A stretch of 64,000 nt of DNA from Sinomonas cellulolyticus (GTDB lineage: Bacteria; Actinomycetota; Actinomycetes; Actinomycetales; Micrococcaceae). The translations under genes were made by a program, and so were the position numbers. Location: the NCBI RefSeq assembly GCF_014656475.1, contig NZ_BNCM01000001.1, positions 1 to 64,000 of the forward strand, read 5' to 3'. This document shows positions 29,179 to 37,194 of this stretch, piece by piece; position 1 is the first letter of the stretch; the number at the start of each line of letters is the position of its first letter. Below the pieces are notes generated by a model that worked only from the letters and a program-made list of their open reading frames with translations, had not been told where the DNA came from and did no database searches.

Positions 29179-29454
29179 CTACACTCCCAGCTTCTGCTTC
29201 ACCTGGGCCGCGGACGGGTTGGTGGCGGCGCTGCCGTCGGGGAAGATCACCGTGGGGACCGTCTGGTTGCCGCCATTGAGCTCCTCAACGAGCGCGGCCG
29301 TGCCCTCGACCTCCTCGATGTTCACCTCCGTGTAGCCGATGCCCTGCGCGTCGAGCTGCTTCTTGAGGCGATTGCAGTACCCGCACCAGGTGGTGGAGAA
29401 CATCGTGATCGTGCCTTCGGCAGGCGTGAAGTCGGCGGGGGTGGCGGTGTCCAT
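29179..29454 (-). CDS. mrx1: Mycoredoxin (mycothiol-dependent glutaredoxin)
   Basis: A 91-residue glutaredoxin-fold protein with active site WCGYC in [20 protein letters not shown], the cis-Pro segment [11 protein letters not shown] and [11 protein letters not shown], closely following the mycobacterial Mrx1 pattern. It reduces S-mycothiolated proteins using mycothiol. AAGGAG precedes the ATG at 29454. It lies just upstream of mscR in the same direction, making a small mycothiol cluster. Confidence 0.9.
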   Translation of the reverse strand: MDTATPADFTPAEGTITMFSTTWCGYCNRLKKQLDAQGIGYTEVNIEEVEGTAALVEELNGGNQTVPTVIFPDGSAATNPSAAQVKQKLGV

Positions 29455-29518
29455 GCGTGAGCTCCTTGACAGGGTTGGGATCGTGGGTTGCAACACCGCA
29501 GTGGACCGCAGTATTCCC

Positions 29519-29971
29519 TCACGCTGTGGAGCGATGGACCACCAGGACGGGGCACGACGCATGCTCCGCGCAGGTGGCGCTGACCGAACCGAGCAGGAGG
29601 CCCCTGAAGCCCCCGAGCCCACGCGCACCGACCACGAGGAGCCGCGCGCGGCGGCTGGCCTCTATGAGTACGTGCGCGGTCGGACCGGAGGCGATCAGCG
29701 TTCCGAGACCTGCCGGCACGTCTTCGCCGAAGGCCTCGGCCAGTGCCGCCTCGAGCACGTCCCTCGCCTCGGCCTCCGGAGCCCAGGCAGGGTAGATGCT
29801 GCCCACCCCAGAGACCGGGTACTGCCACACGGCTGCCGCCACGATCGGACCGCCAACTGACTCTTCGAGCCGTGCAGCCCACCGCAGCGCGTCGATCGAG
29901 CCGGGGGAGCCGTCCACTCCCACCACGATCCCTGTCAGAGGCGGCTGTTCCGGCCCTCCTGGCTCCGTCAT
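29519..29971 (-). CDS. Universal stress protein, ATP-binding UspA type
   Basis: A 150-residue single-domain Usp. It has GIVVGVDGSPGSIDALRWA at the N-terminus and the ATP-binding signature VVGARGLGGFRGLLLGSVS (G-2x-G-9x-G-S/T) near the C-terminus, so it is of the nucleotide-binding class. In actinobacteria such proteins are often induced by hypoxia or stationary phase. It lies upstream of mrx1 in the same direction with a 64 bp gap and may be co-transcribed. Confidence 0.9.
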   Translation of the reverse strand: MTEPGGPEQPPLTGIVVGVDGSPGSIDALRWAARLEESVGGPIVAAAVWQYPVSGVGSIYPAWAPEAEARDVLEAALAEAFGEDVPAGLGTLIASGPTAHVLIEASRRARLLVVGARGLGGFRGLLLGSVSATCAEHASCPVLVVHRSTA

Positions 29972-30028
29972 GGCACCGAGAGTAGGCCGCCCGTCCAGCG
30001 CCGGGAAGGGCCGGCGCCAATGTTCGGC

Positions 30029-30745
30029 TCAGGTCGCCTCGATCAGCTCCGGCCCGTTGTTGCGCACGCTGTTGACCATGCTGCTGACCACGCGTGGGGT
30101 CAGGTGCGGCTCGGGGATCGAATCGATCAGTGCCTTCACCTCGCCCTCATCAGTGGTGAGTGGATCGAGCCAGTCAGCCCACATCTCCCGGGGGACGATC
30201 ACCGGCGTTCGGTCATGGATATGGCCCAGCGCGTCCGACGCCGGCCCGGTGAGGATTGTGCACGTGCGCAGCCATCGTTCGGGGTCGTCCGGTGGGAGCG
30301 TCGGATCCGGCCAGTTCTCGAACAGGGCCGCGAAGGCGAGGAGGCCATCATCCGGCGCGTAGAGGTAGGTGGGGATCTTCTCGAGCTTCCCGGCCGCCTC
30401 CCGCTTCTCCCACTCGTAATAGCCGTCCGCCGGAACGAGGGCCCGCTTGGTGGCGGCAGCCTTGCGGAATGACGGCTTCTCGGTGACGGTCTCGCGCCTG
30501 GCGTTGATGAGGCGCGCAGCGCCCTTCGTATCCTTCGACCACGGCGGCACGAGCCCCCACCGCGCGGTCACGAGCTTGCGCGAGAGGCCGCCGGCCTCCC
30601 TGTCGCGCCGTTCGAGGATGATGGGCACGGGGTCCGTCGGCGCAATGTTGTACGAGGGCTGGAGATCGTCCACGTAGGACTCATCGACGTCGAAGTCCGC
30701 CACGAGGTCACCCACGGTCTGTGCCATCACGTATCTGCCGCACAT
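30029..30745 (-). CDS. SRAP domain protein (YedK/HMCES), abasic-site DNA-protein crosslinker
   Basis: A 238-residue SRAP protein. It begins Met-Cys (MCGRYVMAQ), and after Met removal Cys2 forms a thiazolidine with abasic sites in single-stranded DNA. Other family residues are in LQPSYNIAPTDPVPII, LVTARWGLVPPW, LINARRETVTEKPSF, ALVPADGYYEW and HDRTPVIVP. The start was fixed by this catalytic Cys2. It diverges from the DnaE-like gene across about 45 bp that hold an SOS-box-like site, consistent with damage-induced expression. Confidence 0.93.
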   Translation of the reverse strand: MCGRYVMAQTVGDLVADFDVDESYVDDLQPSYNIAPTDPVPIILERRDREAGGLSRKLVTARWGLVPPWSKDTKGAARLINARRETVTEKPSFRKAAATKRALVPADGYYEWEKREAAGKLEKIPTYLYAPDDGLLAFAALFENWPDPTLPPDDPERWLRTCTILTGPASDALGHIHDRTPVIVPREMWADWLDPLTTDEGEVKALIDSIPEPHLTPRVVSSMVNSVRNNGPELIEAT

Positions 30746-30780
30746 GGGGCCATTATTGCCGACCACTGTGCTCCCGTCGC

Positions 30781-30786
30781 TAGACT
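30781..30786 (+). promoter_or_regulatory. -10 element of the DnaE-like gene
   Basis: TAGACT lies 4 nt before the TTG at 30791 and 8 nt before the SOS-like box. Transcription would begin inside the proposed reading frame, so translation may really start further downstream. Confidence 0.4.
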
Positions 30787-30790
30787 GGCG

Positions 30791-32773
30791 TTGTTCGAAC
30801 ATCTCTTCGATGTCCAGTCCTTCCATGGCCTCGGGAGCGACCGCTTGCTCTTCACCCACCTCCACGTCACGCCCGGCGACAGCACAGGGGGAGACCCCAC
30901 AGGGGGAGACCTCCTTGACCGGGGGCTCGCCGAGGCGTGGGCTGACGCGGCACGTGCGGACGGGGCCTCTGCCGCGTCATGGACCGAGCGCGATGGCCTC
31001 CACGGTGCGGTCCGCCACGTCGCCGCGTGCCTTGAGCGGGGACTGGCCCCAATCGTCGGGGTCGAGCTCGGCGTCCTGGCCGACACGGACGGACGGCGCG
31101 GTGAGGCTGGCGAGGCGGGACGCGTCGTCGTGCTTGCCCACGGCGGCAACGCCGGTGCCGGCTGGGCGGCGCTGTGCCGCCTCGTCACCGCTGCCCACGC
31201 CCGCACAGGCAGGGACGGAAAGCGTGGGCCAGCAGGCGTACTGCGCGAGGAACTGGCCGCCGGCTGCCTCGACCCGAGAACCGGCCGCCCGGCCGTCACG
31301 GTCCTGATCGGGCCGGATTCGGATGTGGGCCGGGCGATGAGCGGCGACCGCTTCCTCCGTCCGCGGACCCTCTTACGGCAGTGGCTCGAGGCAATGCCTG
31401 CCGGAGTGCTCGCGGTCGAGCTCGCGACCCCCGAAGCCGCCGCGTCGGGCACGAGCCCTGCAGTGCGCATGCTCCGGCTGGCCGCGGAACACGGCGTTCC
31501 CGCCGTGCTCACCGCGTCTGCCGCCTCGGGCCGGCTCGCCACAGCGGAGACCATGCACGCCCTCGGGGCCCAGATCATCGCGGCAGCCCGCATGGGTACC
31601 CGCGACCTGGACAGCCTCCTGACCAACACGGAGCGGATCGCCGGCCGCTGCCGGCTCGACCCCACCTCGGATCTTCGCTGGGATACGCCGATGCCTGCGC
31701 CGCCCGCCGCCCTCGGTGCTGCGGATGAGGCCATGGAGGTGATCCGGAGTCTGGGCGTGCGCTGCGAGGCGAACACCGCCGCCGGACCGATCGAGGTGGA
31801 AGACCACGAGCTGGACCGCGTCTACCGTGGCCTCGTCGCCCACTTCGGCGCGGAGCGGGCCGCGCTGGCGGCCGCCTGGGACGACGGCGCGACGGCGGGC
31901 GTCGGCTCCCGCGGCCCCGCGCGGCATGAGGGCCGAACCGATGGCGGCGTCCAGCCCCTGCTCCTCGCGGACCCGGACGCCATTCCGGCCAGGCGGCCCG
32001 AGCGCACGCTCCGCCCCTGCGGCCTCGTGATCGGGGACCGGATCCGGGACCGCGTACCCCTCCAGCCGAGCGGCGCCGGTGCGCCCATGGCGCAGGCTGA
32101 CTGGCGGGACGCCGCGCACCTGGGCCTCACGGTGGTCGGGGTCCGCGGCTCGCGGGCCCAGAGTGCCATCGCGTTTGCCGTCCGGGAGGCGGCCCGCGTC
32201 CACGGCTCCCGCACGGTTCCCGCCGACCCCCGGGCCCACCGCGGGTGGCTCATGTCGGAGCATCCGGAGGCCCTCCTTGCCGGTGCACTCGAACACCCGC
32301 AGCCGTGCTCCGCCGAACCGCCGGCGGTGCAGGCCGCCCGCCTCGGCGTGCCTCTGCTGCCCGTGGACATCGCCGCCAGCGGGGCCTCATACCGCCTCGA
32401 ACGGATCACGAGCGGACCCGACGCGGGCCGGATCGGAGTGCGTGCGCCGCTGAGCGCGGTGGACGGGCTCTCCCGGCACGAGGCTGCACGGATCATCGCG
32501 GGCAGGCCGTACGCGTCCGCTGCGGACGTCCGCGAGAGGGCGCGGCTCACCCACGCGGCGGTGGGAAGGCTCGCGGCGGCCGGCGCGTTCGCTTCGATGC
32601 ACCGGGCGGCGGCAGCAGCAGGCAGCAGCCCCTCCTTGGCCGCCGACCTCGCAGGGCTGGTGCGGAGGCCTGCCGGCAGGCCTGCCGGGCCGATGGACGG
32701 CCAGCTGCCCCTCGCGGCGGACCTGCCGGGGCCCGAGGGCGGCGCGCCCGGCCGCCCCACCGGTTTCCGTTAG
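30791..32773 (+). CDS. DnaE2-like protein lacking a recognisable polymerase catalytic core
   Basis: A 660-residue protein resembling a shortened DNA polymerase III alpha/DnaE2 chain. Residues about 20-250 look like a PHP domain (FTHLHVTPG, then SWTERDGLHGAVRHVAACLE and APIVGVELGVL), but the TDHDG-type metal motif has become TERDG. Residues about 415-480 recall the DnaE segment HPGG-x-V-x-S-D...LGL-x-K-x-DLLGL (here RPCGLVIGDRIRDRVPL and HLGLTVVGVRGSRAQ). Residues about 575-630 are the helix-hairpin-helix (VDGLSRHEAARII, then LAAAGAF). The palm aspartate motif PDIDIDF is not found. The TTG at 30791 is tentative; TTG at 30845 is an alternative. Confidence 0.65.
   Translation: MFEHLFDVQSFHGLGSDRLLFTHLHVTPGDSTGGDPTGGDLLDRGLAEAWADAARADGASAASWTERDGLHGAVRHVAACLERGLAPIVGVELGVLADTDGRRGEAGEAGRVVVLAHGGNAGAGWAALCRLVTAAHARTGRDGKRGPAGVLREELAAGCLDPRTGRPAVTVLIGPDSDVGRAMSGDRFLRPRTLLRQWLEAMPAGVLAVELATPEAAASGTSPAVRMLRLAAEHGVPAVLTASAASGRLATAETMHALGAQIIAAARMGTRDLDSLLTNTERIAGRCRLDPTSDLRWDTPMPAPPAALGAADEAMEVIRSLGVRCEANTAAGPIEVEDHELDRVYRGLVAHFGAERAALAAAWDDGATAGVGSRGPARHEGRTDGGVQPLLLADPDAIPARRPERTLRPCGLVIGDRIRDRVPLQPSGAGAPMAQADWRDAAHLGLTVVGVRGSRAQSAIAFAVREAARVHGSRTVPADPRAHRGWLMSEHPEALLAGALEHPQPCSAEPPAVQAARLGVPLLPVDIAASGASYRLERITSGPDAGRIGVRAPLSAVDGLSRHEAARIIAGRPYASAADVRERARLTHAAVGRLAAAGAFASMHRAAAAAGSSPSLAADLAGLVRRPAGRPAGPMDGQLPLAADLPGPEGGAPGRPTGFR
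30795..30810. promoter_or_regulatory. SOS box (LexA site, mycobacterial type), near-perfect
   Basis: TCGAACATCTCTTCGA matches TCGAAC-N4-GTTCGA at 11 of 12 fixed positions. It overlaps the expected transcription start of the DnaE-like gene and is about 50 bp upstream of the divergent SRAP gene, so one LexA dimer could repress both. Confidence 0.6.
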
Positions 32774-32776
32774 GCT
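32771..32776 (+). promoter_or_regulatory. Candidate -10 for thrS
   Basis: TAGGCT overlaps the stop codon of the DnaE-like gene and lies 68 nt before the thrS start. Confidence 0.4.
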
Positions 32777-32844
32777 TGTCCCTGGCTGGCTGTGGTCCCC
32801 GTATGCCACAAGCTATGAAGCCGCACAGATGAAGAGGAGACCCC

Positions 32845-34875
32845 GTGTCAGATGCCCAGCAGATCATCGTTACCGTCGACGACGTACCGCAGACCGTGAC
32901 GGCGGGCACCACGGGAACTGAGCTCTTCGAGGGGCGGCGCGAGATCGTCGTCATGCGCGTGGACGGTGTCCTCAAGGACCTCGACCAGCCGGTGCCGGCG
33001 GGCGCCAGAGTCGAGGGCGTCAACATCTCGAGCGAGGACGGCCTCAACGTGCTCCGGCACTCGACTGCCCACGTCATGGCCCAGGCCGTCCAGCAGCTGC
33101 GGCCCGGCGCCAAGCTCGGCATCGGCCCGTACATCAAGGACGGCTTCTACTTCGACTTCGATGTCGACGAGCCCTTCACGCCCGAGGACCTCCGCACCCT
33201 CGAGAAGATGATGCTCAAGATCGTCAACCAGAACCAGCTGTTCCGCCGTCGGGTCGTCACCGCGGTCGAGGCGGGTGCGGCGATGGCGGACGAGCCGTAC
33301 AAGCTCATCATCCTCGAGTCGAAGGACGACGAGTCGAAGACGCGCGCTGCGGCCGCCAAGGAGGGCGCGAATGTCGAGGTCGGCGCAGGTGAGATCACCA
33401 TCTACGACAACATCGACCGCAAGACCGGCGACGTGGTCTGGTGCGACCTCTGCCGCGGCCCGCACCTGCCCAACACGAAGCTCATCTCCAACGCCTTCGC
33501 CCTGACCCGCTCCGCCGCGGCTTACTGGCTCGGCTCCGAGAAGAACAAGCAGCTGCAGCGCATCTACGGCACGGCGTGGCCCACGAAGGAGGCGCTCAAG
33601 GAGTACCAGGAGCGCATTGCCGAGGCCGAGCGGCGCGACCACCGCAAGCTCGGCGCCGAGCTGGACCTGTTCTCCTTCCCCGATGAACTCGGATCCGGGC
33701 TGCCCGTGTTCCACCCGAAGGGCGGGATCATCAAGCGTGAGATGGAAGACTACGTGCGCCGCCGCCACATCGAGGAGGGCTTCCAGTACGTCGGGACCCC
33801 GCACATCTCGAAGGACGGCCTGTTCCACACCTCCGGCCACCTTCCGTACTACGCCGACACGATGTTCCCGCCCCTGCACGTCGATGAGGAGCGCGACGAC
33901 GAGGGCAACATCGTCAAGCCGGGCCAGGACTACCGGCTCAAGGCGATGAACTGCCCGATGCACAACCTCATCTACCGCTCGCGCGGCCGCTCCTACCGGG
34001 AGCTGCCCATGCGGCTGTTCGAGTTCGGCCATGTGTACCGCTACGAGAAGTCGGGTGTGGTGCACGGCCTGACGCGCGTGCGGGGCTTCGCCCAGGACGA
34101 TTCGCACTCCTACGTGACCAAGGAGCAGGCGCCGGCCGAGGTCAAGCACCTGCTGGACTTCATCCTCTCGCTCCTGCGCGACTTCGGGCTCGATGACTTC
34201 TACCTCGAGCTGTCCACCCGGGACCCCGAGTCCGACAAGTTCATCGGCACTGACGAGCAGTGGGAGGAGGCCACCGCCGTCCTCGAGCGCGTGGCCCTCG
34301 AGACCGGCCTCGAGCTCGTGCCCGATCCGGGCGGGGCCGCCTACTACGGTCCGAAGATCTCCGTCCAGGCCCGGGACGCGATCGGCCGCACCTGGCAGAT
34401 GTCCACGGTCCAGTACGACTTCAACCAGCCGGCGCGGTTCGGCCTCGAGTACCAGGCGGCCGACGGCACGCGCCAGGAGCCGGTGATGATCCACGCGGCG
34501 AAGTTCGGCTCCATCGAGCGGTTCCTCGGCGTGCTCACCGAGCACTATGCGGGAGCCTTCCCGGCCTGGCTCGCGCCCGTCCAGGTGGTGGCGATCCCCG
34601 TCGCCGAGGCCTTCAACGACTACCTGTACGACGTCGTCGACCGCCTCAAGCGTGAGGGGATCCGCGCCGAGGTGGACGCCTCGAGCGACCGCTTCCCGAA
34701 GAAGATCCGCACCGCGAGCAAGGAGAAGGTTCCGTTCGTGCTGATCGCCGGCGGCGAGGACGCCGAGGCGGGCGCTGTCTCGTTCAGATTCCGCGACGGG
34801 AGCCAGGACAACGGCGTGCCGATCGAGAAGGCCATCGAGCGCATCGTCGTGGCCGTACGGACAAGGGCCAATTGA
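32845..34875 (+). CDS. thrS: Threonyl-tRNA synthetase
   Basis: A 676-residue class II synthetase. Order: N-terminal TGS-like domain (residues 1-65), editing domain with [14 protein letters not shown] and the later CRGPHLPNT, catalytic core with GMNCPMH-type motif ([13 protein letters not shown]), [16 protein letters not shown] and the C-terminal anticodon domain ([16 protein letters not shown]). It charges tRNA-Thr and clears Ser-tRNA-Thr. The GTG at 32845 follows AAGAGGAGA. One base separates its stop from the HIT gene, the same order as mycobacterial Rv2614c-Rv2613c-pgsA. Confidence 0.97.
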   Translation: MSDAQQIIVTVDDVPQTVTAGTTGTELFEGRREIVVMRVDGVLKDLDQPVPAGARVEGVNISSEDGLNVLRHSTAHVMAQAVQQLRPGAKLGIGPYIKDGFYFDFDVDEPFTPEDLRTLEKMMLKIVNQNQLFRRRVVTAVEAGAAMADEPYKLIILESKDDESKTRAAAAKEGANVEVGAGEITIYDNIDRKTGDVVWCDLCRGPHLPNTKLISNAFALTRSAAAYWLGSEKNKQLQRIYGTAWPTKEALKEYQERIAEAERRDHRKLGAELDLFSFPDELGSGLPVFHPKGGIIKREMEDYVRRRHIEEGFQYVGTPHISKDGLFHTSGHLPYYADTMFPPLHVDEERDDEGNIVKPGQDYRLKAMNCPMHNLIYRSRGRSYRELPMRLFEFGHVYRYEKSGVVHGLTRVRGFAQDDSHSYVTKEQAPAEVKHLLDFILSLLRDFGLDDFYLELSTRDPESDKFIGTDEQWEEATAVLERVALETGLELVPDPGGAAYYGPKISVQARDAIGRTWQMSTVQYDFNQPARFGLEYQAADGTRQEPVMIHAAKFGSIERFLGVLTEHYAGAFPAWLAPVQVVAIPVAEAFNDYLYDVVDRLKREGIRAEVDASSDRFPKKIRTASKEKVPFVLIAGGEDAEAGAVSFRFRDGSQDNGVPIEKAIERIVVAVRTRAN

Positions 34876-34876
34876 G

Positions 34877-35494
34877 ATGGCGGAGTCCACAGGCACCCGT
34901 GTGGTGGGCCCCGGGGCGGGCGCCCCGTCAGACAGCGATGTGACCGACGACTTCGAGCTGCCCGGGACCCCGGATGCGTTCGGCCGCCTGTGGACTCCGC
35001 ATCGCATGGCCTATGTACAGGGCGGGCAGGGCCAGTTCCGCAACCAGGATGACTGCCCTTTCTGCGCGGCACCCGGCCGGACCGACGAGGAGTCCCTCAT
35101 CGTCCACCGCGGCCGGACGGCCTATGCCGTGCTGAACCTGTTCCCGTACAACCCGGGCCACCTTCTCGTGTGCCCGTACCGCCACGTGCCTGACTACACC
35201 GACATCACCGGTGAGGAGACGGCGGAGATGGCGGCGATCGTGCAGACGGCGATGCGGGTGATCCGCAAGGTGGCCGGCCCGCACGGCTTCAACCTCGGCA
35301 TCAATCAGGGCGACGCCGGTGGGGCGGGCATCGCCGCCCACCTCCACCAGCACGTGGTGCCGCGGTGGGGCGGAGACGGGAACTTCCTGCCGATCATCGC
35401 CCAGACGAAGCAGATCACGCAGACCCTCGACGAGACCCGCCGGCTCCTCGCCGAGGCCTGGCCGAACGACGGGACGGACGCGAGTGCTCAATAG
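34877..35494 (+). CDS. HIT family hydrolase, AP4A phosphorylase-like
   Basis: A 205-residue histidine-triad protein with the active-site HLHQHVVPRW near residue 155 and the upstream CPFCAAPG (possible metal-binding cysteines), HRGRTAYAVLNLFPYNPGHL. Its mycobacterial equivalent in the same position (Rv2613c) is a diadenosine tetraphosphate phosphorylase. It is tightly coupled to thrS (1 nt gap), fitting removal of Ap4A made by aminoacyl-tRNA synthetases, and overlaps pgsA by 11 bp. Confidence 0.9.
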   Translation: MAESTGTRVVGPGAGAPSDSDVTDDFELPGTPDAFGRLWTPHRMAYVQGGQGQFRNQDDCPFCAAPGRTDEESLIVHRGRTAYAVLNLFPYNPGHLLVCPYRHVPDYTDITGEETAEMAAIVQTAMRVIRKVAGPHGFNLGINQGDAGGAGIAAHLHQHVVPRWGGDGNFLPIIAQTKQITQTLDETRRLLAEAWPNDGTDASAQ

Positions 35495-36101
35495 GCACGC
35501 ACGCAGGGCCTTCACGAAGCTGTTCACGCCGCTCGCCGCGCTGCTTCTGCGGCTGCGGATCTCGCCGGACGCGGTGACCCTCGGGGGGACCCTGGGAGTG
35601 TCGCTCGCCGCGCTCATCCTCTTCCCTCTCGGCCAGCTGTTCTGGGGCGTCGTGGTGATCACGGTGTTCGTGTTCTCGGATGTCGTCGACGGCATCATGG
35701 CCCGCCTGGCCGGCCGGGCGGGCACATGGGGCGGCTTCCTCGACTCGACCCTCGACCGGATCCAGGACGGCGCTGTCTTCGCGGGCCTGGCCTTCTGGTT
35801 CTTCGGCGCAGGCGGTAGCTTCGCCACCGGCGCGCTCGCGCTCACCTGCCTCGCCCTGGGCAATCTCGTCTCCTACGTACGGGCCAAGGCGGAGTCCCTT
35901 GGGTTCGACGCCAACGTGGGGATCGCGGAACGGGCGGAGCGGCTCGTCTCCACGCTCGTTGTCGCGGGGCTCGTCGGACTGGGACTGCCCGTGCCGTTCC
36001 TCACGGGGATGCTCGCCATCCTCGCCGTGGCTAGTGCTGTGACGGTGTGCCAGAGGGTGTTCGCTGTCCGCACTCAGGCGGCCGCCGGAGGGGCGGCCTG
36101 A
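35484..36101 (+). CDS. pgsA: Phosphatidylinositol phosphate synthase (CDP-alcohol phosphatidyltransferase)
   Basis: A 205-residue inner-membrane enzyme with about five or six TM helices and the CDP-alcohol phosphotransferase signature DGIMAR-x8-GGFLDSTLD (D-G-x2-A-R-x8-G-x3-D-x3-D). Placement after thrS and the HIT gene points to the actinobacterial PIP synthase that joins inositol-1-phosphate to CDP-diacylglycerol. The GTG at 35484 overlaps the HIT gene end. Unlike the mycobacterial arrangement, no acyltransferase or pimA follows; pdxS comes next after 75 bp. Confidence 0.9.
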   Translation: MLNRHARRAFTKLFTPLAALLLRLRISPDAVTLGGTLGVSLAALILFPLGQLFWGVVVITVFVFSDVVDGIMARLAGRAGTWGGFLDSTLDRIQDGAVFAGLAFWFFGAGGSFATGALALTCLALGNLVSYVRAKAESLGFDANVGIAERAERLVSTLVVAGLVGLGLPVPFLTGMLAILAVASAVTVCQRVFAVRTQAAAGGAA

Positions 36102-36106
36102 GGGGA

Positions 36107-36112
36107 TAGACT
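36107..36112 (+). promoter_or_regulatory. Candidate -10 for pdxS
   Basis: TAGACT lies 64 nt before the pdxS start, just after the pgsA stop. Confidence 0.45.
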
Positions 36113-36176
36113 GGGGTGTCCCCACAGACTGTTTCAGGCTTTTTCAAGCCGTTCGCGCGACAAGAAAGACGAGTAC

Positions 36177-37085
36177 GTGTCTACTGAAGCAAACGCCTCG
36201 GCTCCCACGACGGGCAGCAACCGAGTCAAGCGTGGCATGGCCGAGATGCTCAAGGGCGGCGTCATCATGGACGTCGTCAACGTCGAGCAGGCGAAGATCG
36301 CCGAGGACGCCGGCGCCGTCGCGGTCATGGCCCTCGAGCGCGTCCCTGCTGACATCCGCGCCCAGGGCGGCGTCTCGCGAATGTCGGATCCGGACATGAT
36401 CGACTCGATCATCGAGGCCGTCTCGATCCCCGTCATGGCCAAGGCCCGCATCGGCCACTTCGTCGAGGCCCAGGTCCTGCAGTCTCTCGGCGTGGACTAC
36501 ATCGACGAGTCCGAGGTCCTCACCCCGGCCGACTACGAGAACCACATCGACAAGTGGAAGTTCACCGTCCCGTTCGTGTGCGGTGCCACCAATCTGGGCG
36601 AGGCCCTGCGCCGCATCAACGAGGGCGCCGCAATGATCCGATCCAAGGGCGAGGCCGGCACCGGGGACGTCTCCAACGCCACCACCCACATGCGCAAGAT
36701 CCGCGCCGAGATCAAGCGCCTCTCCTCCCTTCCTGAGGATGAGCTCTACGTCGCGGCCAAGGAGCTGCAGGCCCCGTTCGAGCTCGTCAAGGAGATCGCC
36801 GAGACCGGCAAGCTCCCTGTGGTGCTGTTCACCGCCGGCGGCATCGCAACCCCGGCCGATGCGGCCATGATGATGCAGCTGGGCGCGGACGGCGTGTTCG
36901 TCGGCTCCGGCATCTTCAAGTCCGGCAACCCGGCGGAGCGCGCTGCGGCCGTCGTGAAGGCAACGACGTTCTTCGACGACCCCGACATGATCGCGAAGGT
37001 CTCCCGCGGCTTGGGCGAGGCCATGGTCGGAATCAACGTCGACGACATCCCAGCCCCTCACCGCCTCGCCGAGCGCGGCTGGTAG
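36177..37085 (+). CDS. pdxS: Pyridoxal 5'-phosphate synthase, PdxS subunit
   Basis: A 302-residue TIM-barrel enzyme that makes PLP from ribose-5-phosphate, glyceraldehyde-3-phosphate and ammonia supplied by PdxT. Seen: [20 protein letters not shown], the active-site lysines in VMAKARIGH and in [11 protein letters not shown], and [23 protein letters not shown] start. Its partner pdxT is 6.3 kb away beyond an inverted three-gene block, although the two proteins form a 12+12 complex. A strong terminator follows. Confidence 0.97.
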   Translation: MSTEANASAPTTGSNRVKRGMAEMLKGGVIMDVVNVEQAKIAEDAGAVAVMALERVPADIRAQGGVSRMSDPDMIDSIIEAVSIPVMAKARIGHFVEAQVLQSLGVDYIDESEVLTPADYENHIDKWKFTVPFVCGATNLGEALRRINEGAAMIRSKGEAGTGDVSNATTHMRKIRAEIKRLSSLPEDELYVAAKELQAPFELVKEIAETGKLPVVLFTAGGIATPADAAMMMQLGADGVFVGSGIFKSGNPAERAAAVVKATTFFDDPDMIAKVSRGLGEAMVGINVDDIPAPHRLAERGW

Positions 37086-37137
37086 ACGGAGACTAGCGTC
37101 AAGCAGGCGGCAGTGCCGCTCTGAGACGAGCACGACG

Positions 37138-37172
37138 GCGGCCCGCACCTTTCCCGCGAAGGTGCGGGCCGC
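37138..37172. terminator. Strong terminator after pdxS
   Basis: GCGGCCCGCACCTT (37138-37151) and AAGGTGCGGGCCGC (37159-37172) form a perfect 14 bp stem with a 7-nt loop, between the convergent pdxS and PRTase-hydrolase genes. Confidence 0.85.
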
Positions 37173-37194
37173 AGTCGTTCGCGTCACCGTGGGT

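Noticed and set aside
30880..30912. Two copies of a 15 bp GACCCCACAGGGGGA-like unit
   Set aside because: A short in-frame coding repeat (TGGDP-type residues) in a variable loop; too short to suggest a mobile or regulatory element.
32667..32682. 16 bp perfect palindrome GGCCTGCCGGCAGGCC near the end of the DnaE-like gene
   Set aside because: It lies within coding sequence of Pro/Ala/Gly/Arg codons, where such GC palindromes arise by chance; no functional context.
32848..35007. Long minus-strand frame opposite thrS
   Set aside because: Antisense shadow of thrS and the start of the HIT gene; no motifs.
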